A DNA stretch of 50,519 nucleotides from assembly GCA_002401685.1 (NCBI GenBank), contig NVTU01000010.1, forward strand, positions 26,241 through 76,759, written 5' to 3'. Positions 38,348-47,568 of the stretch are shown in pieces. The stretch's first letter is position 1; each line of letters starts with the position of its first letter. The position numbers were made by a program, and so were the translations under genes. The notes beneath the pieces are model-generated. The model searched no databases. It had not been told where the DNA came from and saw only the letters and a program-made list of their open reading frames with translations. Source of the DNA: Kordiimonadales bacterium (GTDB lineage: Bacteria; Pseudomonadota; Alphaproteobacteria; Sphingomonadales; Kordiimonadaceae).

Positions 38348-39334
38348 GTGACAAAAACGGGCCATCTGGGCGCAAAAATTTTGATGATGTTTAGCACCGT
38401 GGTCCTGCTAAGCTGTAACCCGCCACAGAAAGATTACCCTCTTCGTCTATCGACCAATTCCTGGGTTGGGTACGAGCCCTTTTACATAGCTGAAAGCATG
38501 GGGTATTTCTCCAAAGACGCTATCCATCTTATCGAAATGCCGTTTTCACTTACAATGGACCAATCGCTCCGGGCAGGCACGCTTGACGCCGCGGCCGTCT
38601 CCCTGAGCCGCGCCTTGTCCCTTGTTGGTGCCGGCCACGACATTACCGTTTTAATGATACTCAATTGGTCAAACGGCGCAGACCAATTGATCGCGCACCC
38701 CAGCATCAAATCTGTCGTTGACCTAAAAGGAAAAACCGTAGGGGCCGAAGAAAATACGGTAAACGGCTATTTGCTACAGCGCGCTTTGCAGATCAACGGC
38801 TTGTCAATCTCGGACATCACATTCAAACACACGCAAAACACCGACGTAGCGGACGCCTTTAGAGCAGGCGAGATTATGGCTGGTGCTGTCTACGGCGCAG
38901 AGATTCCCATACTTTTGAGTCTCGGAGCAAGGCCCATTTTCGACAGTTCAGACATTCCTGGTGAGATACTAGATGTCCTTATTGTCCGAACGCCTTACCT
39001 CGAGCAAAACCCAGACAAAATAGAACAGCTTATTCTAGCTTGGTTTAAAGGGGTAGACCACCTGAAGCACATCGCAGCAGGTGCAAAAAGGCCTATTGGC
39101 CTTATGTCCGACAAGGCTTTTAAGGCGGCGATCAGGCAGATTAAGTTTGCCTCAATCATAGACAATACGGATTTCCTCCAGAATACTGCCAAAAAGTTAG
39201 AAGCGTTGATCAACCTACGCTTAGCGCTCACCAACAGCTTAGGCATAAGCCGTGAACGCAGCAGAACCAGCCAAACAAAGCCGCTCATAAATTCCGTACC
39301 TTTTTTTGATGCCATCAGTAAGGTAGGAGAGTAA
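38348..39334 (+). CDS. Substrate-binding lipoprotein (NMT1/SsuA-like)
   Basis: A predicted lipoprotein of about 328 residues from the GTG at 38,348; the frame is open to 38,279, which lies against the CtrA-type box. The lipobox VVLLSC puts the lipidated Cys at about residue 23. The mature part is a periplasmic binding protein of the nitrate/taurine/thiamine-precursor type: STNSWVGYEPFYIAESMGYF, VDLKGKTVGAEENT and DAFRAGEIMAGAVYGAE. No permease or ATPase gene is adjacent. The stop shares a base with the kinase start (TAATG), so it probably presents a ligand to that kinase rather than to a transporter. Confidence 0.88.
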   Translation: MTKTGHLGAKILMMFSTVVLLSCNPPQKDYPLRLSTNSWVGYEPFYIAESMGYFSKDAIHLIEMPFSLTMDQSLRAGTLDAAAVSLSRALSLVGAGHDITVLMILNWSNGADQLIAHPSIKSVVDLKGKTVGAEENTVNGYLLQRALQINGLSISDITFKHTQNTDVADAFRAGEIMAGAVYGAEIPILLSLGARPIFDSSDIPGEILDVLIVRTPYLEQNPDKIEQLILAWFKGVDHLKHIAAGAKRPIGLMSDKAFKAAIRQIKFASIIDNTDFLQNTAKKLEALINLRLALTNSLGISRERSRTSQTKPLINSVPFFDAISKVGE

Positions 39335-41283
39335 TGCTGAAAAACATGTCCCTCCGCCATCTAGTTCCTCTGATGTTTTTAGCAGGCAGCCTACTGCTCG
39401 TGGTTTTCTTCTACCTACTTGGCTTTCCTGCAGCACAAGAAGCGGCCAAGGAGCTCAGTAAACAGGAAACGTATAATACTATATTGGCACAGCAGAGCCG
39501 CTTCATTGAGCTATTGATACAGAATGATCCGGACAAGCTTTCAAAGGAAATCTACTTCATCAACACAGATCCCGACCTCGAACGCATGATCATTGTCGAC
39601 GAGAACCAGCTCATTCTCTATGCAAATCGGTCACGCCTTGTTGGGGTTCACCTTAAAGACAGCGAGATTAACACAGGGAAGTTCCCAATCCCTTTCCCTG
39701 AAAACCAGATCAACGACATTATTCTAATCGATGCCCCAGAAAACAGCACCCTTATAAGCGGTTTAGCGCCGCTGCGGTATAGACGCGGGAGTGAAACCTT
39801 TAACCGAACTCTCATTATCGTGCGGGACTATGCCCCGTTAGCCACGGCAATTACTGACATCGCTGCTATCCCCTCAAAATTGCTAGCAACGGTGATGCTC
39901 ATGCTTTCGATATTGGCCGTTTTACTGCTGCACTTCCATTTGGGCCGCCGACTGGGCCCGCTGCTTCTCGCAGCTGCCAACTTGGCAAAAGGCACCAATG
40001 GTGCGCGCGCTAAACTTGGCGGCTCTGACGAATTTGCCCAAATTGGCCGTGCATTCGACATGATGGCCGAACGCATTGAGATAAAACGCGAAGGCCTAGA
40101 AAAAGCGATGGCCGAAGCTGAAAAAGGCAGTGATGCCAAGAACAAATTCCTCGGATATATGAGCCATGAAATACAGACACCTTTATCGGGTGTCCTGGGC
40201 TTCGTCGATCTGTTGAAAGAGACCGAGCTGAATGATGAATCGCGCCTATATGTGCGCTCTCTAGAAAGCGCTTCCCGAACACTTTCCGGATTGATAGGGG
40301 ATTTACTTGAAACCAGCCGGCTGGAAGCCGGTACCGTTAAACCCGTCAGTGAAACGTTTTGTCTCAATAGCCTGCTTCAGGAAATCCTAGACTCTGTTCT
40401 ACCTCGATCAATGCAAAAAGGCCTCAGCGTTAGGGTCATCAGTAATGAAAACGAACCAATTTGGCTCGAAAGCGATCAAAGTTTATTCCGGCAAATCCTC
40501 CTGAATTTGCTTGGCAACGCTGTGCAGTTCACAGAAGAGGGTCAAATCACCATTGCTATCTCTTCTTATCCTGTCCTAGGCAATGTAACAGCGCTGTCAA
40601 TCAGCGTTATAGACACCGGCATCGGCATTGCCCCTGACGAGATTTCGAAATTGTTTGAGCGCTTTTACAGATCGGTCGACAGCCGAGCACAGGCAAAGCC
40701 AGGATCCGGCGTGGGGCTTTCGATTTGCCGCGAGCTCGCGCAGCTTCTAGGGGGTGACATCACCATTGAAAGTGAACTTGACCAAGGATCAACCTTCACC
40801 TTCAATATTGAGGTGCCTGGTTCCAAGCGTCCCGATGACCAAAACTACACGGCTTTGTGGCAGCGCGAACAGCTTTCACAGAATGTGCTACTGGTTGAAA
40901 ATTCCGAAATAACCAGAAACTTGATTACCAGCATTCTCAGTAAATGGGGCCACAACGTCCGTACTTGCTCCAACGGGATCGACGCCATTCAGGTTATGAA
41001 AGACCAACTTATTTATCCGGACAGCAAACCCATTAGCCTTGTTATACTAGATCTCCATTTAGCTGGGCTGGACGGCTTTGAGACGGTCCTCGAAATCCGT
41101 GGCCTCGACAGTAATTACGAATGTCTGCCAATCATTGCGACAACCACGCAAAAAGAAAAAGACGTGAAGGAGCGCTGCCTAAACAGTGGCTTTGACGGCT
41201 TTATCGGCAAGCCGGTTGACCGCAAGAAAATGGCGGAAGAAGTCTTCCGCCTAACCAGACTGGCAACAAGAAAAGCTGGGTAA
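39334..41283 (+). CDS. Hybrid histidine kinase
   Basis: A membrane sensor of 649 residues. Helix 1 is at about 11-30. A periplasmic sensor domain of about 150 residues follows (Cache-like by layout), then helix 2 at about 182-202 and a HAMP segment. HisKA has His278 in SHEIQTPLSG. The ATPase domain has NLLGNAVQFTEEG, DTGIGI and GSGVGLSI. A C-terminal receiver carries Asp573 (LVILDLHL) and Lys626 (GKP). In the receiver the usual acidic pair ED is Glu522-Asn523, so metal binding may be weaker. No response regulator or Hpt gene is adjacent. It overlaps the lipoprotein gene by one base. Confidence 0.95.
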   Translation: MLKNMSLRHLVPLMFLAGSLLLVVFFYLLGFPAAQEAAKELSKQETYNTILAQQSRFIELLIQNDPDKLSKEIYFINTDPDLERMIIVDENQLILYANRSRLVGVHLKDSEINTGKFPIPFPENQINDIILIDAPENSTLISGLAPLRYRRGSETFNRTLIIVRDYAPLATAITDIAAIPSKLLATVMLMLSILAVLLLHFHLGRRLGPLLLAAANLAKGTNGARAKLGGSDEFAQIGRAFDMMAERIEIKREGLEKAMAEAEKGSDAKNKFLGYMSHEIQTPLSGVLGFVDLLKETELNDESRLYVRSLESASRTLSGLIGDLLETSRLEAGTVKPVSETFCLNSLLQEILDSVLPRSMQKGLSVRVISNENEPIWLESDQSLFRQILLNLLGNAVQFTEEGQITIAISSYPVLGNVTALSISVIDTGIGIAPDEISKLFERFYRSVDSRAQAKPGSGVGLSICRELAQLLGGDITIESELDQGSTFTFNIEVPGSKRPDDQNYTALWQREQLSQNVLLVENSEITRNLITSILSKWGHNVRTCSNGIDAIQVMKDQLIYPDSKPISLVILDLHLAGLDGFETVLEIRGLDSNYECLPIIATTTQKEKDVKERCLNSGFDGFIGKPVDRKKMAEEVFRLTRLATRKAG

Positions 41284-41291
41284 CCAGAAAC

Positions 41292-42494
41292 TCAGCCCTG
41301 GTTGTCCAAGGCCTTAACGCCTGGAAGCTCCCGGCCTTCCATCCACTCGAGGAAGGCACCGCCCGCAGTAGATATATGGGTAAAGCTGTCTTTGGCCCCG
41401 GCGTGCGCCAGCGCGGCAACCGTATCTCCGCCGCCTGCAACACTAAGAAGCTTTCCGTCATCAGTAAGTGCTGCAGCAGCTTTTGCCAAAGCGACGGTTG
41501 CCATATCAAACGGCTCCATTTCAAATGCGCCCATTGGGCCATTCCAGACCAGCGTTTTGCATTCTGCCAATACGCCTGCCAGGGTTTCAACCGTGGCAGG
41601 ACCAGCATCAAGGATCATCTCACCGTCCGCAACATCTGTAGCGGCTTTGGTTTCATTTGCAGCGTGGGCTTTAAATTCACGCGCGACAACAACATCGCTC
41701 GGCAAATGTATCTGGCATCCCGAGGCGTCTGCAGCTGCCGTAATTTTAAGCGCTGTATCCTTTAGATCTTTTTCGCAAAGGCTGGCACCAATATTATGAC
41801 CCATAGCAAATAGGAAGGTGTTGGCCATTCCGCCGCCAATGATCAGATGATCAACTTTCGCTACCAAATTCTCCAACACAGCCAGCTTAGAGGAAACTTT
41901 CGCGCCGCCCACCACCGCCACGACCGGCTTTTTAGGAGCACCTAGGGCATTGTCCAGGGCAATCAGCTCAGCACTCATGGTTTCGCCCGCTGCCGAAGGA
42001 AGCAATTTCGCAATCGCCTCAGTCGACGCATGCGCCCGGTGTGCGCACGAAAACGCATCATTGATATAGACGTCACCAAGCTTGGCAAACCGCGCAGCGA
42101 GGGCTGCGTCATTTGTCTCTTCACCCGCGAAAAAGCGTGTATTTTCCATGATCATCACAGACTTAAACGGAAAAGGCCACGCGCCGCTCGCTTCATACTC
42201 ATTAAAAGCCTGGCTGGTGATAAATCCAACATCCTGGCCCAGCACCTGAGCGAGCGCAGGCACAACTGGCTCTAGCGATAAGTCCGCCACGATTTGGCCT
42301 TTTGGCCGCCCGAAATGCGCCAGTAAAACGGCCTTGCCGCCAGCCGCGATAACCGCGTCTACGGTCGGCTTCACCGCTTGCAGCCGTGTATCATCCCGCA
42401 CAGCCCCGTCCACCATTGGCACGTTAAGGTCAACGCGGATCACCGCCGTTTTGTTGGTGAGGTCGCCTAAGTCTGAAATACGGTTGAAAGCCAC
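41292..42494 (-). CDS. pgk: Phosphoglycerate kinase
   Basis: Makes ATP from 1,3-bisphosphoglycerate in glycolysis. It has 400 residues from the GTG at 42,494, which follows AGGAA; the frame open further upstream is non-coding. Motifs are [34 protein letters not shown] and the nucleotide site [11 protein letters not shown]. The gene lies downstream of gap on the same strand, with a hairpin terminator between them. Its 3' end is nine bases from the end of the convergent kinase gene. Confidence 0.97.
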   Translation of the reverse strand: MAFNRISDLGDLTNKTAVIRVDLNVPMVDGAVRDDTRLQAVKPTVDAVIAAGGKAVLLAHFGRPKGQIVADLSLEPVVPALAQVLGQDVGFITSQAFNEYEASGAWPFPFKSVMIMENTRFFAGEETNDAALAARFAKLGDVYINDAFSCAHRAHASTEAIAKLLPSAAGETMSAELIALDNALGAPKKPVVAVVGGAKVSSKLAVLENLVAKVDHLIIGGGMANTFLFAMGHNIGASLCEKDLKDTALKITAAADASGCQIHLPSDVVVAREFKAHAANETKAATDVADGEMILDAGPATVETLAGVLAECKTLVWNGPMGAFEMEPFDMATVALAKAAAALTDDGKLLSVAGGGDTVAALAHAGAKDSFTHISTAGGAFLEWMEGRELPGVKALDNQG

Positions 42495-42519
42495 GGAATT
42501 TCCTAAATTAATGGAGTAT

Positions 42520-42547
42520 AAAAAAGGGCAGCCCAATGAGCTGCCCT
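42520..42547 (-). terminator. Hairpin terminator or attenuator between gap and pgk
   Basis: AGGGCAGC and GCTGCCCT pair around a 7-base loop. On the - strand the stem is followed by six T. It lies after the gap stop and before the pgk start, so it would reduce read-through from gap into pgk. Confidence 0.8.
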
Positions 42548-42569
42548 GTATCTTTTATGGTGCGCTCAG

Positions 42570-43577
42570 TTAGCCCAATTTCGCCATAACCACGGCAGTA
42601 TCAGACATCCGGTTAGAGAAGCCCCACTCGTTATCATACCATGTCAAAATGCGTACGAAACGGCCGTCGATAACTGCGGTCTGGCTGCTATCAAATGTAG
42701 AGCTGTTCGGGTTGTGGTTAAAGTCGATTGATACGGCTGGCATGTCTTCGTAACCAAGGATGCCTTTGAGCTTGCCTTCTGCAGCAGCTTTGATCGCACC
42801 GTTGATCTCTTCAACCGACGTATCGCGGCCTGCATCAAACTTCAGGTCAACCAGCGAAACATTTGGTGTAGGAACGCGGATCGCCGACCCGTGCAGCTTA
42901 CCTGCAAGCTCAGGCAATACAAGGCCAACCGCTTTAGCGGCGCCCGTTGATGTTGGGATCATAGACATTGCAGCAGCACGCGCCCGGCGCGGATCGCTAT
43001 GCAATGTATCAAGCACCGGCTGGTCGCCTGTGTAAGCGTGGATGGTGGTCATGTAGCCGCGCTCAATACCGATCAAATCATTGAGGACTTGCGCGACAGG
43101 TGACAGGCAGTTGGTGGTGCAAGACGCGTTAGAAACAATCACGTCGTCAGCAGTTAGCTCATCACTATTCACACCGAACACTACGGTGCGGTCAGAATTT
43201 GAGCCCGGTGCGGAAATCAGAACTTTTTTCGCGCCTGCTTCAATGTGCATTGCTGCTTTTTCGCGTGCTGTGAAAATGCCTGTACATTCCATGGCAACAT
43301 CAACGTTTTCCTCACCCCAAGGCAATTCAGCCGGGTTGCGAATAGCCGTCACACGGATACGGTCGCCGTTTACAACAATATAGTCACCGTCAATCTGAAC
43401 ATCAGCCGCAAAATGGCCGTGCACACTATCGCGCTTAAGAAGATATGCGTTCATCTCAACGTCGCCGAGATCATTGATCGCTACAACACGAATATCATCG
43501 CGGCCGCTTTCATAAATTGCGCGCAACACGTTACGGCCGATGCGACCAAATCCGTTAATAGAAACACGTACAGTCAT
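42570..43577 (-). CDS. gap: Glyceraldehyde-3-phosphate dehydrogenase, type I
   Basis: NAD-dependent oxidation of glyceraldehyde-3-phosphate. It has 335 residues. The nucleotide site is [14 protein letters not shown], the catalytic Cys lies in [12 protein letters not shown], and the end is [12 protein letters not shown]. An ATG start is used. It lies 79 bases after tkt; a terminator follows before pgk. Confidence 0.98.
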   Translation of the reverse strand: MTVRVSINGFGRIGRNVLRAIYESGRDDIRVVAINDLGDVEMNAYLLKRDSVHGHFAADVQIDGDYIVVNGDRIRVTAIRNPAELPWGEENVDVAMECTGIFTAREKAAMHIEAGAKKVLISAPGSNSDRTVVFGVNSDELTADDVIVSNASCTTNCLSPVAQVLNDLIGIERGYMTTIHAYTGDQPVLDTLHSDPRRARAAAMSMIPTSTGAAKAVGLVLPELAGKLHGSAIRVPTPNVSLVDLKFDAGRDTSVEEINGAIKAAAEGKLKGILGYEDMPAVSIDFNHNPNSSTFDSSQTAVIDGRFVRILTWYDNEWGFSNRMSDTAVVMAKLG

Positions 43578-43656
43578 TTAAAGTGTCCTCCGATCAATAT
43601 GTAAGCGGCCAACGATTTAAGGGGATGCGCCGGCCCTACAGGAAACAAAAATTCTC

Positions 43657-45660
43657 TTAAAGTTTTTCGCGAACTGCGGCCACAAGGGCATCAGCCGTTA
43701 TTCCAAAATGTTTATAGAGATCAACCGCTGGCGCCGACGCACCAAACGAGTTGATACCAATGTTAACGCCGTTCAAGCCTGTATAACGCTCCCAACCAAA
43801 CGTCGTGCCTGCTTCGATAGAGCCCCGTACAGGACCTTCTGGCAGAACGGTTGAGCGGTAAGCCGCATCTTGCTTGTCGAACAATTCCGTACACGGCATG
43901 GAAACCACCCGTGTCGGCACGCCGCTAGCTTGCAGTGTGTCGCGTGCTGCGGCAGCGATCTCAACTTCAGAACCCGTCGCGATCAATATTACAGCTGCGT
44001 CACCGTCTTCGGCTTCGTGGAGTATATAGCCGCCTTTGGCGCAAAGGTTTTCTTCAGTATGCTCAAGGCGCTGCTGGATAAGCCCCTGCCTGGTCAGCGA
44101 CAGCACGCTAGGTGTGGATTTGCTTTCCATAGCAATCTGCCAGCACTCTGCTGTTTCAACAGCATCACACGGCCGGAACGTATAAAGGTTTGGCATCACG
44201 CGCAGGCTCATCATATGCTCAACAGGCTGGTGGGTCGGTCCATCTTCCCCGAGGCCAATACTGTCGTGCGTCATCACATAGATAACCCGCTGCCCCATAA
44301 GAGCAGCCAACCGGATAGCAGGGCGCGCATAATCAGTGAACACCATGAAGGTACCGCCGTACGGCACATGCTGGCTGTAAAGCGCAAGGCCGTTCATCGC
44401 TGCGCACATTTCAAATTCGCGAATGCCGTAATACATATAGCGGCCAGAGAAGTCGTCAGCTGATATAGGCGCCGTTTGGCTGGTTTTAGTTAGGTTTGAG
44501 CCCGTCAGATCAGCAGAACCACCGATAGTCTCAGGAACAACGCCGTTGATAACCTCAAGCGCCATCTGGCTGGCTTTACGGGTCGCGACCTTCACTGGCT
44601 CTGCAACAAGCTTGGCTTTATACTCGTTGAAGGCAGCGCCAAAACCCTTTGGCAGGTCTTTGTTTTGGCGGCGTGCGAAGTCTTCTTTCACCAAAGCGTC
44701 AAGCGCATCAAATTTAGCCTGCCATGTATCTGCATCAGCAGCGCCCGCTTCACCAACTCCGCGCCAAGCGCTCAGCACATCTGCTGGAATTTCAAACGGC
44801 GCATACGGCCAATCAAGAGCTTCGCGTGTGCCTTTAATCTCGTCGTCACCAAGCGGTGCGCCGTGCGTAGCAGCCGTACCCTGTTTGGTGGGTGCGCCGT
44901 AACCGATGACAGTGCGGCACGCGATCAAGGTTGGCTTATCAGATTGCTGAGCAAGACCGATCGCCACTTCAATGGCTTCTGGATCGTGGCCGTCAACTGC
45001 CTGTACGTGCCAATTCGCGGCTTCAAAACGGCCATGCATGTCTTCGCTGGTGGAAAGGTCGGTCGCACCGTCAATTGAGATACTGTTATCGTCCCACAGT
45101 ACAATCATCTTCGATAGCTTGAGGTGCCCGGCAAGCGAGATCGCCTCTTGGCTCACGCCTTCCATCAGGCAACCGTCGCCAGCAATGATATAGGTGTAGT
45201 GATTAGTAATATCGTCACCGTATTCAGCGTTTGAAAGCCGCTCTGCGATGGCCATACCAACAGACGTTGCCAATCCTTGGCCAAGCGGACCCGTTGTCAT
45301 CTCGATGCCTGGGCATTCGCCAAACTCGGGGTGACCAGCCGTAGGGCTGTGCAACTGGCGGAAATTCTTAAGGTCTTCAATCGTTGGGCGCTCGTAGCCT
45401 GTAAGATGCAGCAACGAATATAGAAGCATTGAGCCGTGGCCAGCTGAAAGAATAAATCTGTCCCGGTTGGGCCATTTTGGCTGCTTCGGATCGAACTTCA
45501 TAAACTTGGAAAACAAAACCGTCGCCACATCGGCCATGCCCATCGGCATGCCTGGATGTCCAGAATTAGCTTTTTGTACGGCATCCATAGCCAACGCGCG
45601 AATTGCGTTAGCCATATTATTGTGAAGATCGGTATCGGAGAGTACGGAGTTTTCGCTCAT
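43657..45660 (-). CDS. tkt: Transketolase
   Basis: Thiamine-diphosphate enzyme of the pentose phosphate pathway. It has 667 residues. The cofactor motif is GDGCLMEGVSQEAISLAGHL, ending in the helix after WDDNSISIDG. Motif HDSIGLGEDGPTHQPVEH and the C-terminal ASGVPTRVVSMP block are intact. It is the first gene of the tkt-gap-pgk block and is divergent from the DUF4164-zapA unit. Confidence 0.98.
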   Translation of the reverse strand: MSENSVLSDTDLHNNMANAIRALAMDAVQKANSGHPGMPMGMADVATVLFSKFMKFDPKQPKWPNRDRFILSAGHGSMLLYSLLHLTGYERPTIEDLKNFRQLHSPTAGHPEFGECPGIEMTTGPLGQGLATSVGMAIAERLSNAEYGDDITNHYTYIIAGDGCLMEGVSQEAISLAGHLKLSKMIVLWDDNSISIDGATDLSTSEDMHGRFEAANWHVQAVDGHDPEAIEVAIGLAQQSDKPTLIACRTVIGYGAPTKQGTAATHGAPLGDDEIKGTREALDWPYAPFEIPADVLSAWRGVGEAGAADADTWQAKFDALDALVKEDFARRQNKDLPKGFGAAFNEYKAKLVAEPVKVATRKASQMALEVINGVVPETIGGSADLTGSNLTKTSQTAPISADDFSGRYMYYGIREFEMCAAMNGLALYSQHVPYGGTFMVFTDYARPAIRLAALMGQRVIYVMTHDSIGLGEDGPTHQPVEHMMSLRVMPNLYTFRPCDAVETAECWQIAMESKSTPSVLSLTRQGLIQQRLEHTEENLCAKGGYILHEAEDGDAAVILIATGSEVEIAAAARDTLQASGVPTRVVSMPCTELFDKQDAAYRSTVLPEGPVRGSIEAGTTFGWERYTGLNGVNIGINSFGASAPAVDLYKHFGITADALVAAVREKL

Positions 45661-45862
45661 GTCAAACTACTACTTTAGGCCTGAAAATGCGGCAGCGCTG
45701 AATTTGGGTCAAAATGGCCGGGACACCGCTCATAGTCAACACCTGAAAGCGCCGTCTCTGCCGCTTTTCTAAAGAATTTCTTATCTCTGATTGCAGGAGT
45801 GATTGACGCGGATCAGGCAAACACCCTATCTTCGGTGTAATTTCGCTATGAGGCTGACTATT

Positions 45863-45880
45863 TGGTCAGTTTTCTGACCA
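45863..45880 (+). promoter_or_regulatory. Perfect inverted repeat upstream of DUF4164-zapA
   Basis: TGGTCAG-TTTT-CTGACCA is a perfect 7-bp inverted repeat ending 23 bases before the DUF4164 start. It could be an operator or a leader hairpin. No terminator function is expected, since no T-run follows. Confidence 0.45.
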
Positions 45881-45903
45881 TAGGGAATTGAGGGGAGAAC
45901 AGC

Positions 45904-46308
45904 ATGGCAAACGCACCCAAAAGTGACGAATTGGAAGAAGCACGCACGCGACTCGAGTCGGCACTTTCATCCATGGCGCAAGGTGTGGCTAGTTCCCGTG
46001 ACGCGCTCGACATGGCAGCGATTGTAGCCAGCAATCAAGCCGCAAGTGCAGTACGCGTAGAGGCACTTGAAAAAGAAAACCTCACACTGCACGAGCAAAT
46101 TGCCGCATTCGCCTTGCAACCAGATCCGGTAGCCCCCGCAAGCAGCGACGAATACATTACAGCTCTGGAAGCAGAAAAAGCACAGCTGGTGAAAGAAAAC
46201 CAGGAGTTGGCGCAAGGGCATGCAGTCCTACTTGCAGAAAAAGTCGGAATCCGGGAAGATTTAGACAAAACAATTGCCGAACTTGAAGGCATGATGGCGG
46301 AGGCTTAA
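45904..46308 (+). CDS. DUF4164 coiled-coil protein
   Basis: A 134-residue, mostly helical acidic protein with two coiled-coil stretches (about 5-75 and 80-130). DUF4164 members are found just upstream of zapA in alphaproteobacteria, as here; the stop abuts the zapA ATG. A role with the division ring is inferred only from this link. No signal peptide is present. Confidence 0.8.
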   Translation: MANAPKSDELEEARTRLESALSSMAQGVASSRDALDMAAIVASNQAASAVRVEALEKENLTLHEQIAAFALQPDPVAPASSDEYITALEAEKAQLVKENQELAQGHAVLLAEKVGIREDLDKTIAELEGMMAEA

Positions 46309-46626
46309 ATGGCGCAGTTAACAGTGGACATCAACGGCAAGCACTATCCCCTAGCATGCGCGGACGGCGAAGAAGCACATCTGCAAAAACTTGCTGATTA
46401 TGTTGATGGCAAGGTCCGCGACCTTGGCACAAAACTGGGTCATGTTAGTGAAGCCCGGCTTATGCTGATGGCCGCGCTCATTATTGCCGACGAACTAAAC
46501 GAAAGCAGTGAAGGTAAAGGTGGATCAAGCCTTATTGGCGCGCTCAGCGAAAGCGACATGGCCAGCGTGCTAAACGAAGTCGCAAGCGAAGTCGAGGCAA
46601 TGGCTACGAAGCTCGCCGCTGAATAA
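46309..46626 (+). CDS. zapA: Cell division protein ZapA
   Basis: Bundles FtsZ filaments at the division site. It has 105 residues. The N-domain has VDINGKHYPLACADGEEAHL, then a dimerising helix with RLMLMAALIIADEL. The C-terminal region is a short coiled coil. Its ATG follows directly on the DUF4164 stop. Confidence 0.93.
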   Translation: MAQLTVDINGKHYPLACADGEEAHLQKLADYVDGKVRDLGTKLGHVSEARLMLMAALIIADELNESSEGKGGSSLIGALSESDMASVLNEVASEVEAMATKLAAE

Positions 46627-46690
46627 GGTCGCTTTTAGACGCTGCTTTGCGCTCAACACATGATTTCTTATGTAATTTGGTGTCCTGCTA

Positions 46691-46719
46691 TTGCAGATTA
46701 CCGTCATAGAGCATAAATA
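46691..46719 (+). promoter_or_regulatory. Candidate promoter of the 6S RNA gene
   Basis: TTGCAG and TAAATA are separated by 17 bases. A start about six to eight bases downstream agrees with the 5' edge of the predicted closing stem of 6S RNA. Confidence 0.5.
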
Positions 46720-46723
46720 TAGC

Positions 46724-46896
46724 GAGCGGGTACTGCGCTGTGCGCAAGATACGAAGTAATCCCCGGGGCTATAAGTTCTCTGAGGGAGCTGTCCCTGGTT
46801 CGGATCGTGGTCCTTACCATCACGGCGCCCACCTAATTTATTAGGCATCGGAGGATACAAACGTCAACGCGGCAGAGGTGGTCCCGCACCCACTTT
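46724..46896 (+). ncRNA. ssrS: 6S RNA (probable)
   Basis: A non-coding stretch between zapA and 5-formyl-THF cyclo-ligase, the classic site of 6S RNA, which binds sigma-70 RNA polymerase. GCGGG at 46,726 can pair with CCCGC near 46,889, and CTGC with GCAG just inside, giving a closing stem for about 170 bases. Inside are GC-rich segments (CCCCGGGG, GAGGGAGCTGTCCC) and the hairpin CCTAATTTATTAGG. There is no open frame. The ends are estimated by eye. Confidence 0.6.
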
Positions 46897-46920
46897 CCAA
46901 GTTCACTATAAAAAGTAAGG

Positions 46921-47520
46921 GTGGCTGTTTTGAGCACCGTACACACAGGCTCAGAAAAAGCGGCCCTTCGCCAGGAAGCAAAACGCATTCGGGCAGGTGC
47001 TGCCGAGTTATATGCTGTCGCTGCCGCTGAGCGTGCGACTATTCACGGCATGAAGCTTCTGTCCTCCTTTGAAAAGTCCGCTGTTGTTGCACTGTACTGG
47101 CCGATTGGAGACGAGCTTGATCCCCGTTTCCTGTTGCACAACTTGGGAAAAGCCGGCTTGGCAACCGCTTTGCCCGTAGTTACTGGCAAAGATGAACCGC
47201 TCGAATTTCGGCGCTGGGGTATCGGCGATCCGCTGGAGCAAGGCTTGTTCGGCACGCAGCAACCGCCTAGTGACGCACCGCGAGTTACACCAAATGTGCT
47301 TATTATACCGCTGCTGGCATACGATGCAGATTGCTACCGATTGGGCTGGGGTGGCGGCTTTTATGACCGCACACTTGCCGCAAACAGCGCCGTTAAAGCA
47401 TTTGGGTTTGCTTACGGCGCACAAATCATAGATTATGTCCCAAGAGAAGCGCATGACTGGCCCCTTCAAGGTATCATTACTGAAGAGGGTGTGGTTTTGC
47501 CGAAAATTTTACCGGCATAG
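46921..47520 (+). CDS. 5-formyltetrahydrofolate cyclo-ligase
   Basis: Converts 5-formyl-THF to 5,10-methenyl-THF with ATP, recycling a stored folate. It has 199 residues from the GTG at 46,921; a TTG three codons later is an alternative. It has YWPIGDELDPRFL and the signature RLGWGGGFYDRTLA, plus a final HDWPLQGIITEEG. It lies directly downstream of 6S RNA, a widely conserved pairing in which the two may share a transcript. Confidence 0.93.
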   Translation: MAVLSTVHTGSEKAALRQEAKRIRAGAAELYAVAAAERATIHGMKLLSSFEKSAVVALYWPIGDELDPRFLLHNLGKAGLATALPVVTGKDEPLEFRRWGIGDPLEQGLFGTQQPPSDAPRVTPNVLIIPLLAYDADCYRLGWGGGFYDRTLAANSAVKAFGFAYGAQIIDYVPREAHDWPLQGIITEEGVVLPKILPA

Positions 47521-47568
47521 GGCCAAGACAGTCCTGCGCCGAAAGCCAACTGCAAGGGTGTGGATTTT

